64,000 bases of DNA from Halolamina rubra. Its GTDB lineage: Archaea > Halobacteriota > Halobacteria > Halobacteriales > Haloferacaceae. The number at the start of each line of letters is the position of its first letter. Within the stretch, counting starts at the first letter, position 1. Made by a program: the position numbers and the translations under genes. Below, piece by piece: positions 52,394-63,583 of the stretch. Under the pieces are notes generated by a model. That model was not told the DNA's origin, did not search any database, and was given only the letters and a program-made list of their open reading frames with translations. The stretch spans positions 1-64,000 of the forward strand of contig NZ_BBJN01000011.1 in assembly GCF_000739555.1 (NCBI RefSeq). Direction: 5' to 3'.

Positions 52394-52777
52394 ATGCTCC
52401 GCAAACTGTACAGCGTGATCTGTGCGGCCGAACTGCTCGCGCCGCGACGGCTGATCGACGCCGCCGAGCGCGTAGCGCTCGAGGATCCAGCCGTGAGCGA
52501 GCGACGCTCGTGGGTGGTGCCGGGCGCGCGCCTGGAGGGACTGCTGTTCCTCGTGATGCTGTGGCGAAGCGACCGCTCGTACTCGCGGTTCAAGAAGCTC
52601 CTCGGCGCGGCCGGCCTGATCGTTCTCCTGCGGCCGCGCGCCTACGTGGACTACGGCACGAAGGCGTCCTACCGGGACGCGTCGACGGTTGAGTGGCGCC
52701 CGTGGGTGTACACCGGGGCGCGGCTGGTCGGGCTGCTCTACGTGCTGATCGGGCTGCGGGAGCTCGGGCGATCCTGA
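52394..52777 (+). CDS. Conserved membrane-associated protein, unknown
   Basis: A 127-residue basic protein with hydrophobic segments at about 49-57, 70-80 and 108-122; MLRKLYSVICAAELLAPRRLIDAAERVALED starts it in a pattern with R-rich helices. An earlier in-frame ATG at 52373 adds 7 residues (MAAQPVG). No family recognised. It lies 44 bp after tmcA on the same strand and may be co-transcribed. Confidence 0.6.
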   Translation: MLRKLYSVICAAELLAPRRLIDAAERVALEDPAVSERRSWVVPGARLEGLLFLVMLWRSDRSYSRFKKLLGAAGLIVLLRPRAYVDYGTKASYRDASTVEWRPWVYTGARLVGLLYVLIGLRELGRS

Positions 52778-52822
52778 CCCACCGGCGGTAGACAGAAGAC
52801 CGGCGGAACCCACGGACCACCT

Positions 52823-52984
52823 GTGCCGACCTGTACCGAGGACGACTGCGGCCGCGAGGCGGCCGTCGTCGTCTACGTCCCCTGGGCGGCGGACCGGCCG
52901 GTCTGTGCCGCCCACGGGCGCGCGCTGGTCCAGCAGGACGGCGTCGTGGCGGAGCCGCTCACCGACGCCGACGAGTGGGGGTAG
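52823..52984 (+). CDS. 53-residue putative zinc protein
   Basis: A GTG-started ORF encoding CTEDDCGREAAVVVYVP followed by CAAHGRALVQQDG: Cys4/Cys9 and Cys36/His39 pairs form a zinc-knuckle candidate typical of the many small zinc proteins of haloarchaea. It ends exactly one base before the stop of the convergent GNAT gene. Short, and supported by composition and motif spacing only. Confidence 0.6.
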   Translation: MPTCTEDDCGREAAVVVYVPWAADRPVCAAHGRALVQQDGVVAEPLTDADEWG

Positions 52985-53731
52985 TCAGTCGCCGACCGCC
53001 CGCGGATCGACGGCCATCATCACCTCGTCGACGTACTCGTCGTCGATGCGGTAGTGGTCCTCCCGGACCGCCTCGATCTCCCAGCCGTGGTCCTCGAGGA
53101 AGCTGACGGCGCGCTCGTTGCTCGACGGCACGGAGTTGTAGAGCTTCTCGTACCCGTGTTCGCGCGCCCAGCGCACCCCGCGGTCGAGCAGCAGCCGGCC
53201 GATCCCCTCCCCCCGGTAGTCGGGGCGGAGCCCGACCGTGAGCTGGGCGGTGTGGGCCAGCTTCTCCGCCTCCGGGAGGTCGAGGTGGACCCACCCGACG
53301 ACGTCGTCGCCGACCTCCCCGACGAAGAACAGCCGGGACATCACGTCGTTGTGTCGGATGACCGCCTCGTCGTAGTCCAGCGCGGCGGCGACGGTCTCGG
53401 CCTCGATGTAGCTCCCCTCGCTGGCGACGGAGTCGACGACCGACACGAGCGACTCCCGGTCGGCCTCCTCGGCCGTGCGGACGGTGACGGTGTCGCCGTC
53501 GACGGCGTGCTCCTCCTGCTCGTCGACGGTGTGGGCGATCTGGAGCTCGTCGCCGACCTTCCGGACGTACCCCTGGCGCCTGAGCACGGTCAGGTGGTGG
53601 CCGAACGCGCTCGGGTCGAGGTTGAGCCCGCGCCGGACCTCCGCCTCGGTCACCCGGCCGTGGCGCTCCACGTAGTTGTACAGATCCTCCCGGTCCGGCT
53701 CGTCGAACGTGAGCTGCTCGGTGAGTTCCAT
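52985..53731 (-). CDS. Winged-helix/GNAT fusion acetyltransferase
   Basis: A 248-residue fusion. Residues 1-65 form a small HTH (YNYVERHGRVTEAEVRRGLNLDPSAFGHHLTVLRRQGYVRKV), and 82-245 a GNAT domain with acetyl-CoA site LTVGLRPDYRGEGIGRLLLDRGVRWAREHGYEKLY and SNERAVSFLEDHGWE. It may acetylate a protein and be DNA-associated, or sense its own promoter; which is unknown. CTTATGTAG at about -27 supports ATG 53731. Confidence 0.87.
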   Translation of the reverse strand: MELTEQLTFDEPDREDLYNYVERHGRVTEAEVRRGLNLDPSAFGHHLTVLRRQGYVRKVGDELQIAHTVDEQEEHAVDGDTVTVRTAEEADRESLVSVVDSVASEGSYIEAETVAAALDYDEAVIRHNDVMSRLFFVGEVGDDVVGWVHLDLPEAEKLAHTAQLTVGLRPDYRGEGIGRLLLDRGVRWAREHGYEKLYNSVPSSNERAVSFLEDHGWEIEAVREDHYRIDDEYVDEVMMAVDPRAVGD

Positions 53732-53774
53732 GGTCCTTGTTACCGCGTGACACTACATAAGCGTTGTTCGGCCG

Positions 53775-54191
53775 CTACTCCCCCGAAACGCCCGTCAACA
53801 GCTCCGCGACGACGACGACGTCGTGGGTCTCGAGCAGCGCCTCGGCGGCGCTCCGGACGGTCGCGGAGGAGTCGTGCTCGACGCCGTGGCAGCGGGCGTA
53901 ACACTCCAGCCAGTCCTGCGTCGCCCGCCGGAGCAGCCGGTGTTCGCGCGCCGAGAACCGCGGCGGGTCGTCGCCCGTCCGCGCCTCGACGTAGCAGGCG
54001 ACGACGGGGCCGAGCCCGTCCCGGGCGACCTCGAGCGCCCGCTGTTCGTCGGGGTCGTCGGCGACCTCGCCGTCGTCCCACGCCGCCCGGGCCGCCCGCG
54101 CCTCCCGCGCCAGCCGCTCGATGCGCTCGGCGTACGGCGACGGCGGCGGACCGTCGGCGGCGTCGGCGTCCGCTCCCTCCAACCCCGCCAC
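53775..54191 (-). CDS. Haloarchaeal protein of the etf operon, unknown
   Basis: A 138-residue helical acidic protein, last gene after fixCX (3-bp gap). No known domain. Cys in ACYVEARTGDDPP and ECYARCHGVEHD are visible; SAREHRLLRRATQDWLE is a positively charged helix. Its steady position after fixC in haloarchaea suggests a link to electron-transfer flavoprotein function, but no biochemical role can be read. Confidence 0.65.
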   Translation of the reverse strand: MAGLEGADADAADGPPPSPYAERIERLAREARAARAAWDDGEVADDPDEQRALEVARDGLGPVVACYVEARTGDDPPRFSAREHRLLRRATQDWLECYARCHGVEHDSSATVRSAAEALLETHDVVVVAELLTGVSGE

Positions 54192-54194
54192 CGT

Positions 54195-55895
54195 TCAGCC
54201 CTCCTCGAACTCGACGCCCTTGCCGCCGCGTGGGTGTTCCCAGTCGGTCTCCGCGACGACCGCGCAGGTGCCACACTCGATACAGGGCTGGGTGTCGAGG
54301 CTGACCACCTCCTCCCGCTCGCCGTTCGACGCGACGGTCTCCCGGCGGTAGCAGCCGCCACCGAACCCCTCCGCGCTGACCGGACAGGCGGTGACCGCGG
54401 TGCCGCTCGCGGCGGCCGAGTCGTCCAGCAGCTCGATGTGGGGGTTGCCCACGTCGGTGTCGTACGTCAGGTCGCCGATGCGGTCGGCCAGCTCCGGCGG
54501 CTCCACGTCGTTGGTCTCGTCGACGGGGGCGCCGAGCTCCTCGGCGATGACCGTCGGGAGCGTGACGTAGGGGGTCCGGGTGTCGGGCACCATCATCGAC
54601 AGCGCGGGCGAGGAGTAGAGCCGCTCGAGCCGGTCGCCCAGCAGGCGGACGCCGAACCGCCCGACCGCCGAGTCGACGACGGCGTCGGCCAGGTTCGCGA
54701 CCGGCTCGGGCTCGCCCAGCGCGCTGGCGACCTCGTAGCGCCGCGGCCGGAGCTTCTCCATCACGCCCTCGTCGCGGAGTTTCCGCTCGTAGAACTCGCC
54801 CGCCCGGCTCGTGTCGCCGCGGGCCTTCGCCTGCGCGTACGCCTCGGCCGCGAGCCCGCCGGCGGTGACGGCGTGGTTCATCCCCTTGATGATGGGCCCC
54901 TGGGCCTGCATCTGCCCCGCGGCGTCGCCGACGACGACGAGCCGGCCCTGGTGGGGCGACCGCAGCGCCGCCTTCTTCGAGTCCGGGACGAGCTTCGCCG
55001 AGTACTCCCGCTCCGCGTACTCCGCGTCGTCGAGCCACTGGCCCAGGAACGGGTGGGTCAGCAGCGCGTCGAGCAGTTCGTGCGGCTCGGCCAGCTCGGT
55101 CGCGACGGAGTCGAGGTGGAACACCGACCCGATCGAGAGCGAGTCCTCGTTGGTGTAGACGAACCCGCCGCCGCGGACGCCGTCGAACAGGTCGCCCGAG
55201 AACAGGTGGGCCGCGCCCTCGCCGTCCCCGACGCCGAACCGCTCCTGGATGGCACCGTCGGGCAGGTCGACGACGGCTTTGACGCCCTGGAACCACTCCT
55301 CGGGCTCCTCCCAGTCCATCAGGCCGGCGTCGCGGGCGAGTTCGGAGTTGACGCCGTCGGCGGCGACTACCAGCTCCGCCCGGATTGGGTCGAGCTCCTC
55401 GCAGGTGACGCCGACGATCTCGCCCTCCTCCCGGAGCAGGCCGGTCACCTTGACCTCCGTGAGCAGGCCGCCGCCGGTCTCGCGGGTGCGCTCGTGGACC
55501 CGCTCGGCCAGCCAGGAGTCCATCTTCCGGCGCAACACCGCGTCGGACCACTCCGTGTCGTGCTCGTGGAGGTCGGTGATGTCGAAGCTCTTGACCTGCG
55601 AGCCGGCGACGTTGTGGAGCTGGTACTCGGTCACCGGGCGCTCCGTGGCCGCCTCGCGGAACCCCGGGAACAGCCCGTCGATGGTGTACGGCGCGGACTC
55701 CTCGGCGTAGATGAGGCCGCCGGAGACGTTCTTCGACCCGGCGTCGACGCCGCGCTCGAGCACCAGCGTCTCGACGCCCTCGTCGGCCAGCGCCGCCGCC
55801 GCGGCCGCGCCGCCCGGCCCGCAGCCGACGACGACCGCCTCGTACTGTTCGTACTCGTCGCTCGCCCCGGTCGCGTCGTCGATGGTCTCGCTCAT
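54195..55895 (-). CDS. fixC: FixC-FixX fusion: ETF:quinone oxidoreductase with ferredoxin-like domain
   Basis: A 566-residue protein that passes electrons from the EtfAB flavoprotein to the (mena)quinone pool. It is FAD-dependent: GCGPGGAAAAAALADEG at about 25-41, LVVAADGVNSELAR, and RLVVVGDAAGQMQAQGPIIKGMNHAV. The last 95 residues are FixX-like with Cys in TACPVSAEGFGGGCY and CIECGTCAVV, an iron-sulfur ferredoxin domain fused to FixC. The gene is directly between etfA (4-bp overlap) and the unknown protein. Confidence 0.93.
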   Translation of the reverse strand: MSETIDDATGASDEYEQYEAVVVGCGPGGAAAAAALADEGVETLVLERGVDAGSKNVSGGLIYAEESAPYTIDGLFPGFREAATERPVTEYQLHNVAGSQVKSFDITDLHEHDTEWSDAVLRRKMDSWLAERVHERTRETGGGLLTEVKVTGLLREEGEIVGVTCEELDPIRAELVVAADGVNSELARDAGLMDWEEPEEWFQGVKAVVDLPDGAIQERFGVGDGEGAAHLFSGDLFDGVRGGGFVYTNEDSLSIGSVFHLDSVATELAEPHELLDALLTHPFLGQWLDDAEYAEREYSAKLVPDSKKAALRSPHQGRLVVVGDAAGQMQAQGPIIKGMNHAVTAGGLAAEAYAQAKARGDTSRAGEFYERKLRDEGVMEKLRPRRYEVASALGEPEPVANLADAVVDSAVGRFGVRLLGDRLERLYSSPALSMMVPDTRTPYVTLPTVIAEELGAPVDETNDVEPPELADRIGDLTYDTDVGNPHIELLDDSAAASGTAVTACPVSAEGFGGGCYRRETVASNGEREEVVSLDTQPCIECGTCAVVAETDWEHPRGGKGVEFEEG

Positions 55896-57748
55896 CGTGA
55901 ATCACCTCCGTCCGCAAGCGCCGCCATATCCACCTCACCGCTCTCCAGCGCGTCGACCAGCCGCGGCAGCACCTCGAACAGGTCGCCCTCGACGAAGTAG
56001 TCCGAGAACTCCCGGATGTCGGCCTCGGGGTCGGTGTTGATCGCGACGATCGTGTCGGAGTCGTCCATCCCGACCTTGTGCTGGATCGCGCCGGAGATCC
56101 CCGCCGCGACGTAGAGGTCGGGCTCGACCTCCTGGCCGGTCTCGCCGATCTGTCGCTCCTCGGCGGTGTACTGCTCGACGTGGCCGTCGAACTGGTAGGA
56201 GCCGGTGACGATCCCCCGGGAGACGCCGACGTCGGCGTCTTCGAAGCAGTCCGCGAGGTCGAGCGCCAGCTCCATCCCCCGCGTCGGGTCGTCGCCGATC
56301 CCCCGGCCCATCGCCACGACGACGTCGTGGCCGGTGAGGTCGACGCCGCCCTCCAGCTGATCGTACTCCGTCACCTCGACGCGGAACCAGTCGTCGTCGA
56401 GCGCCACGTCGCGCTCGACGATCTCCCCCTCGCGCTCGGGGTCCGGCTCGGGCACGTCGAAGCTCCCCGGGATCACCGAGGCGCCCTGCGGGTGGAACTC
56501 CCGGCCGGGGTTGTCAAGACAGAGGATGGTCGAGTACTCGAAGCCGGAGAAGTCGGGCCGCTTCATGTGCAGCACGCGCTCGAAGGTGCGGTTGCTGCCG
56601 CCGGTTTTGACGGGGTTGGAGATCACCGCGTCCTCGATGTACAGCCCCGAGCAGTCCGAGGCGAGCCCGGAGTCGAGTTCGGCCTGCACCTGGGCGGAGA
56701 GGTCCCGGCCGTTGTTCGTCGCCGGGAACAGCACGTACCGCGGCTCGTCGTAGTCGCGCCAGTCCGCCGGCTCTGGGTTGCCCGCGCCGGGGTCGCCGCC
56801 CCAGCGCGCCACGTCGCAGAACACCTCGGCGTAGGGCTTGTGGTTGAAGCGCTCGAGCCGGGCGTCCTCGTGGTACACCACCACGTCGGCGCCGTAGGCG
56901 ACGCAGTCCGCGGCGAGATCGGCCACGTCGTCGCCGATCAGCACCGCGACGACCTGCTCGTCCGCGTCGTACTCGTCGTTGTACCCGTCCATCAGCGCCC
57001 GGGCCTTGCCGAGCATCTCCCGGGAGACGTCGACGAGGTCGCCCGCCTGGGTCTCGCAGTACACCCACATGTCGCCGTAGCTGCCGTCCTCGAGCGCGCG
57101 GACGTGGCGCTTGTCCGCCGTCGGGTGGTCGAGCTCGGGGTGTTTCTCCTCGGGCGGGAGATCGGGCTCGAGTTCCTGTTCCGCTTCGCCCTCCACGGAG
57201 TCGATGCGGTTCTGGACGAGCGTCTTCACGCTGTCGCGGTCCTCGCCGGCCTCCTCGCGCTCGATCAGGCCCCGCAGCACGTCGCCGTCGTCGATGTCCT
57301 GGACGGCGTTGCCCACGTCGGCGGCGGACATCTCGGCGAGGTCGAGCTCGTCGGCGTCGGGCTCTTCGCCCTCGTCGGCGAACTTCTCGACGCGGGACTC
57401 GATCACCGTCTTCACCGGCGTGCGGTCCTCGCCGGCCGCCTCCGCGTCGAGCAGCGCCCGCAGCGTGTCCACGTCCTCGATCTCGTTCACCAGCGGGCCG
57501 ATCTCGGAGACGTCGTGCTCGCCCGGATCGAACGGGAGGTCGTCGGCCGCCGCCCCGGAGCCGCTCTCGTCGGCCTCCTCCCGGACCGCGTCGAGGCGCG
57601 CCTCGACGGCGTCGACGGCCGTCGTGCGGTTCCGCCCGTCGCGCTCGGCCGCGAGTATCGACTCCAGCTCGTCGGGGTCGTCGATCTCCCCGACCGCCTC
57701 GCGCAGCTCGGCGACGGTGTGCTCGTCGGGGTCGAGCGCCACGGTCAC
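55892..57748 (-). CDS. etfA: Electron transfer flavoprotein alpha subunit with triple-repeat N-terminus
   Basis: A 618-residue EtfA. The C-terminal ~400 residues are the canonical protein: HVRALEDGSYGDMWVY, GLYIEDAVISNPVKTGGSN, DVVVAMGRGIGD, and the FAD-binding GISGAIQHKVGMDDSDTIVAINTDPEADI. The N-terminal about 190 residues hold three related segments (about 8-55, 77-124, 134-185), each acidic with the form hydrophobic-helix, E/A-G-x-D/N-R-x-x-V, then V-x-x-R-h-x-x-V. Ordinary EtfA is about 320 residues. Carries electrons from dehydrogenases with EtfB to FixC. Confidence 0.95.
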   Translation of the reverse strand: MTVALDPDEHTVAELREAVGEIDDPDELESILAAERDGRNRTTAVDAVEARLDAVREEADESGSGAAADDLPFDPGEHDVSEIGPLVNEIEDVDTLRALLDAEAAGEDRTPVKTVIESRVEKFADEGEEPDADELDLAEMSAADVGNAVQDIDDGDVLRGLIEREEAGEDRDSVKTLVQNRIDSVEGEAEQELEPDLPPEEKHPELDHPTADKRHVRALEDGSYGDMWVYCETQAGDLVDVSREMLGKARALMDGYNDEYDADEQVVAVLIGDDVADLAADCVAYGADVVVYHEDARLERFNHKPYAEVFCDVARWGGDPGAGNPEPADWRDYDEPRYVLFPATNNGRDLSAQVQAELDSGLASDCSGLYIEDAVISNPVKTGGSNRTFERVLHMKRPDFSGFEYSTILCLDNPGREFHPQGASVIPGSFDVPEPDPEREGEIVERDVALDDDWFRVEVTEYDQLEGGVDLTGHDVVVAMGRGIGDDPTRGMELALDLADCFEDADVGVSRGIVTGSYQFDGHVEQYTAEERQIGETGQEVEPDLYVAAGISGAIQHKVGMDDSDTIVAINTDPEADIREFSDYFVEGDLFEVLPRLVDALESGEVDMAALADGGDSR

Positions 57749-58614
57749 TCACCCCCCGCGAGCGGCGCCATCTCCTCCACTAGCTCCCGCATCGCCTCGC
57801 CGTCCTCCGGGTCGACCATCGTCGCGTCGCGCTCGGCCGGCGCCCGCGGGATGGGGTCGACCGAGGAGACGATCGTCGGCGAGCCGTCGAGCCCCACGTA
57901 GTCGGGGTCGAGGTTGAGCTCCTCGTGGTCCCAGACGGTGACGTGCTCCTCGTGGTTCTCGGCGCGCTCCCGGGTCTCCTCCCGGAGGTCCTTGTGGGTG
58001 AGCCGGTGGGCGGCCTTCCGGTACGTCGGCTCGAACTCGGGGTCGGCGACGACGAAGCAGGGCAGCGGCGCCTCGACGGTCTCGATCTCCTCGATGTCGC
58101 CCTCGACGAGCCGCTTCGCGCGGACCCGCCCCGCCTCCTCGTCGATGTCCAGCGAGACGACGTGGGTGAGGATCGGCCAGTCCAGCCCCCAGCAGGTTTG
58201 GGGCCCGGTGTGGCCGGTCTCCCCGTCTGCCGTCTTGAATCCCGCGAACACCATGTCGACACCGTCCTCCGCGACGTGTTCGTCGAGGCGTTCGATGGCG
58301 GTCGTCAGCGCGATCGACGTCGCCCACGTGTCCGCGGCGGCGAACGCCCGGTCGGAGACCAGGTAGGCGTCGTCGGCGTACACCGACTCCATCCCCTCCC
58401 GCAGCACCTCCTTGAACCCCGGCGGGCCCATGCTCATCAGGCTGACGTGGCCGCCGTTCCGGACTTTGGTCTGCAGCGCCGCCCGGAGGGCGTGTTTGTC
58501 GTTCGGGTTCATCACCGTCGGCGTCGCCCCCCGCTCGAGGTGGCCGTCCTCGTCGAACGCGACCTGCCCCTCGCGGAAGTCGGGGACGCCCTTCGTCAGA
58601 ACTACTGTGTGCAT
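57745..58614 (-). CDS. etfB: Electron transfer flavoprotein beta subunit
   Basis: A 289-residue EtfB. The N-terminal HTVVLTKGVPDFREGQVAFDEDGHL and AALQTKVRNGGHVSLMSMGPPGF mark the family; the AMP/flavin-binding motif is AGFKTADGETGHTGPQ at about 125. First gene of the etfB-etfA-fixCX operon. It has an operator-like inverted repeat around its TATA position (58641-58663). Confidence 0.94.
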   Translation of the reverse strand: MHTVVLTKGVPDFREGQVAFDEDGHLERGATPTVMNPNDKHALRAALQTKVRNGGHVSLMSMGPPGFKEVLREGMESVYADDAYLVSDRAFAAADTWATSIALTTAIERLDEHVAEDGVDMVFAGFKTADGETGHTGPQTCWGLDWPILTHVVSLDIDEEAGRVRAKRLVEGDIEEIETVEAPLPCFVVADPEFEPTYRKAAHRLTHKDLREETRERAENHEEHVTVWDHEELNLDPDYVGLDGSPTIVSSVDPIPRAPAERDATMVDPEDGEAMRELVEEMAPLAGGE

Positions 58615-58640
58615 TGTGAGCTACTCCCGTGATAGTTGGC

Positions 58641-58663
58641 GACAAACCTCTTAGTTGTTTGTC
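58641..58663. promoter_or_regulatory. Inverted repeat GACAAAC-n9-GTTTGTC spanning the etf TATA box
   Basis: Exact 7-bp inverted repeat around nine bases (CTCTTAGTT) that read AACTAAGAG on the minus strand, the TATA-like element about 37 bp before the etfB ATG. A regulator bound here would block TBP/TFB, giving a repressed operon until a signal. Confidence 0.55.
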
Positions 58664-58759
58664 CGAAAGCCACCCCTCGAGGGGGCGAACCGACGGTTCA
58701 CCGCGAGAGAAGCGCACGACCCGCGAGCAGAACGGTGCGAGCGGCCGGGCGGCGCGGGC

Positions 58760-61059
<2,300 letters not shown>

Positions 61060-61132
61060 GGCCGGCCGTTTCGACCGTACACATAAGGGCCGTTCGGCCG
61101 CCGCAAAGCTCGCCGGGCGACCACCGAAACCG

Positions 61133-61149
61133 GCGGGCTTTAGGCCCGC
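61133..61149. promoter_or_regulatory. Inverted repeat GCGGGC-TTTAG-GCCCGC at the metG TATA box
   Basis: The 6-bp inverted repeat encloses TTTAG, the TATA core centred about 29 bp before the metG ATG. It might be an operator, or simply a GC-rich BRE flank. Confidence 0.4.
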
Positions 61150-61169
61150 ATCGATCAATCCACGACCAG

Positions 61170-63242
61170 ATGAGCCACGAGGAGTTCCCCACCGACCGCC
61201 CCGCGGTGGTGACCTGTGGGCTGCCGTACGCGAACGGCGACCTCCACATCGGTCACCTCCGGGGGTACACCGCCGCGGACGCGGTGAACCGCTCGCTGAA
61301 GAAGCTCGGCCAGCAGTCGGCGTACGTCTGCGGGTCGGACATGCACGGCACCCCGATCGCCGTCGGCGCCGCCCAGCGGGGCATCTCGCCCGAGGAGTTC
61401 GCGATGCCGTTCCACGAGAAGTACGAGGAGACGTTCCCGGAGTTCAACGTCGAGTTCGACAACTACGGCCGGACGAACGACGCGACGAACACCGAGATCA
61501 CCCGGGAGTTCGTCGAGAAGCTCGAGGACGCGGGCTACGTGTACGAGGACGAGATCCTCGTCGCGTGGGACCCCGAGGAGGGCCAGCCCCTCCCCGACCG
61601 CTACGTCGAGGGCACCTGCCCGTACTGCGGCGAGCAGGCCCGCGGCGACGAGTGCGACGAGGGCTGCGGTCGTCACCTCGAACCCGGCGAGATCGAGGAC
61701 CCCGTCTCGACGCTGACTGGCAACCCCGCGGAGTACCGCGAGCGCGAACACAAGTACTTCGCCGTCTCCGAGCTGGCGGACTACCTCTCGGAGTTCCTCG
61801 ACCGCGTCGAAGGGACCTCGAACGCCCGGAACCAGCCCCGGGAGTGGATCGAGGAGGGGCTACAGGACTGGTGTATCACGCGGGACATGGACTGGGGGAT
61901 CGACTACCCCGGCGAGGAGGAACTCGTGCTGTACGTCTGGGTCGACGCGCCGATCGAGTACGTCTCCTCGACGAAGCAGTACTCCGAGCGCGTCGGCGCC
62001 GACGAGTACGACTGGGAGGCGGTGTGGGGCCGCGACGGCGGCGACGGCGGCGAGATCGTCCACGTGATCGGCCGGGACATCATCCAGCACCACACGATCT
62101 TCTGGCCGGCGATGCTCCACGCCACGGGCCACGCCGAACCGCGCGCGGTCTGTGCGACGGGCTTTGTCACCATCGACGGCAAGGGGCTCTCGACCAGCCG
62201 GAACCGCGCGATCTGGGCCGAGGAGTACCTCGACGAGGGGTTCCACCCGGACCTGCTGCGCTACTACCTCACCACGATGGGCGGGTTCCAGCAGGACCTC
62301 GACTTCACCTGGGAGCGCTTCCAGGAGCGGGTCAACGGCGAACTCGTCGGCACGGTCGGCAACTTCGTCTACCGGTCGATGCTGTTCGCCGCGCGGAACT
62401 TCGACGGCACGCCCGACGCCGAGGTGAGCGACGAGGTGCGCGAGCGTATCGACGACGCCGTCGAGCAGTTCGAGCGCGCCGTCACGGAGTACGACGTGCG
62501 CAACGCCGGCGACGCCGCGGTCGAACTCGCACAGTTCGGCAACGAGTACATCCAGCAGCACGAGCCGTGGCAGCTCGAGGACGGCAGCGCCGAGCAGGCG
62601 GCGGTGATCCGCGACTGCCTGCAGGTCGCGACCGCCGTCGCGGTGCTGCTCGAGCCGATCTGCCCGGAGAAGGCCGAGACGGTCTGGGCCCAGCTCGGCA
62701 TCGACGCCGACGTACACGCCGCCGAGACCGAGGCGGTCCACACCGAGCCGGGCGCGTTCGACGAGCCCGACGAACTGTTCGAGAAGATCGAGGACGACCG
62801 CGTCGACGAGCTCGACGCGGCGCTGGAAGAGAAGATCGCGGAAGCGACCACGGACGACGACGAAACCGACGACGAGACTGAGGACACCGACATGGACGAG
62901 AGCGACCTCGAACCCCTGATCGACGAGCGTATCGACTTCGACACCTTCGAGAGCCTGGACATCCGCGTCGGCCGCATCGAGTCGGCCGAGGGCGTCGAGG
63001 GTGCTGACAAGCTGGTGCGGCTGGAGGTCGACATCGGCGTCGAGACCCGACAGATCGTCGCCGGCCTCAAGCAGCTCCACGACGTCGACGACCTGGTCGG
63101 CGAGAAGGTGATCGTCCTCGCCAACCTGGAGAAGGCGGAGCTGTTCGGCGTCGAGTCCAACGGGATGGTGCTCGCGGCCGGCGACCAGGCCGACCTGCTG
63201 ACGACGAAGGAGGGCGCCGAGCCGGGGACGAAGGTACTGTGA
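61170..63242 (+). CDS. metG: Methionyl-tRNA synthetase with C-terminal EMAP-like tRNA-binding domain
   Basis: A 690-residue class I synthetase. HIGH motif: GLPYANGDLHIGHLRGYTAAD at about 16-30; zinc knuckle TCPYCGEQARGDECDEGCG; KMSKS-like GKGLSTSRNRAIW at about 334. The last 110 residues (DFDTFESLDIRVGRIESAEGVEGADKLVRLEV) are a Trbp111/EMAP-II OB-fold that binds tRNA, joined by a very acidic linker. A local tandem duplication sits at its 3' end. Confidence 0.96.
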   Translation: MSHEEFPTDRPAVVTCGLPYANGDLHIGHLRGYTAADAVNRSLKKLGQQSAYVCGSDMHGTPIAVGAAQRGISPEEFAMPFHEKYEETFPEFNVEFDNYGRTNDATNTEITREFVEKLEDAGYVYEDEILVAWDPEEGQPLPDRYVEGTCPYCGEQARGDECDEGCGRHLEPGEIEDPVSTLTGNPAEYREREHKYFAVSELADYLSEFLDRVEGTSNARNQPREWIEEGLQDWCITRDMDWGIDYPGEEELVLYVWVDAPIEYVSSTKQYSERVGADEYDWEAVWGRDGGDGGEIVHVIGRDIIQHHTIFWPAMLHATGHAEPRAVCATGFVTIDGKGLSTSRNRAIWAEEYLDEGFHPDLLRYYLTTMGGFQQDLDFTWERFQERVNGELVGTVGNFVYRSMLFAARNFDGTPDAEVSDEVRERIDDAVEQFERAVTEYDVRNAGDAAVELAQFGNEYIQQHEPWQLEDGSAEQAAVIRDCLQVATAVAVLLEPICPEKAETVWAQLGIDADVHAAETEAVHTEPGAFDEPDELFEKIEDDRVDELDAALEEKIAEATTDDDETDDETEDTDMDESDLEPLIDERIDFDTFESLDIRVGRIESAEGVEGADKLVRLEVDIGVETRQIVAGLKQLHDVDDLVGEKVIVLANLEKAELFGVESNGMVLAAGDQADLLTTKEGAEPGTKVL

Positions 63243-63302
63243 CGGCGGTTAGCAACCGTCCAGTGACGAAGGTGCTGTGACGGCGACGGTCGGCCGTCCA
63301 GG
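63227..63302. repeat. 38-bp imperfect tandem duplication across the metG stop
   Basis: 63227-63264 and 63265-63302 both begin GACGAAGGT-A/G-CTGTGACGGCG, so the last codons and TGA of metG are repeated once outside the gene. The second half of each unit differs by several substitutions. Confidence 0.65.
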
Positions 63303-63333
63303 GAGGAAATCGCTGTAGAAACGCGCTGTAGCC

Positions 63334-63342
63334 GCTCTTTTT
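63334..63342 (+). terminator. T-rich stretch downstream of metG
   Basis: CTCTTTTTC lies about 95 bp after the metG stop. Archaeal terminators are often oligo-T, so this is a likely transcript end for metG. Confidence 0.35.
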
Positions 63343-63355
63343 CAGCCGACCCGGT

Positions 63356-63583
63356 TCACACGAACGTCCGGTAGCCGATCCACGCCGCGATCGCCAGACA
63401 CGCGACGCCGAGCGCGCGGGCGATCCAGCGCCAGCGCTCCGGAACCGGCTTGTCCGTCCCGTAGTCGCCGCGCCGTTGGGTCGGCCCGCCGACGACGGAG
63501 AGCCGGATCGCCGGCCCCGGGGCGACGACGAGGACGAGCCCCAGCACCGCGCCGAGGGCGACGGCGAGCAGCTCCCGGATCAC
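63356..63583 (-). CDS. Small two-helix membrane protein
   Basis: A 75-residue protein with two helices (about 5-27 and 54-71), separated by a basic/polar loop GGPTQRRGDYGTDKPVPERWRW. No family known to me. It overlaps the start of its coding region with the stop of the HtpX-like gene by 4 bp, so the two are co-translated. Function unknown. Confidence 0.7.
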   Translation of the reverse strand: MIRELLAVALGAVLGLVLVVAPGPAIRLSVVGGPTQRRGDYGTDKPVPERWRWIARALGVACLAIAAWIGYRTFV

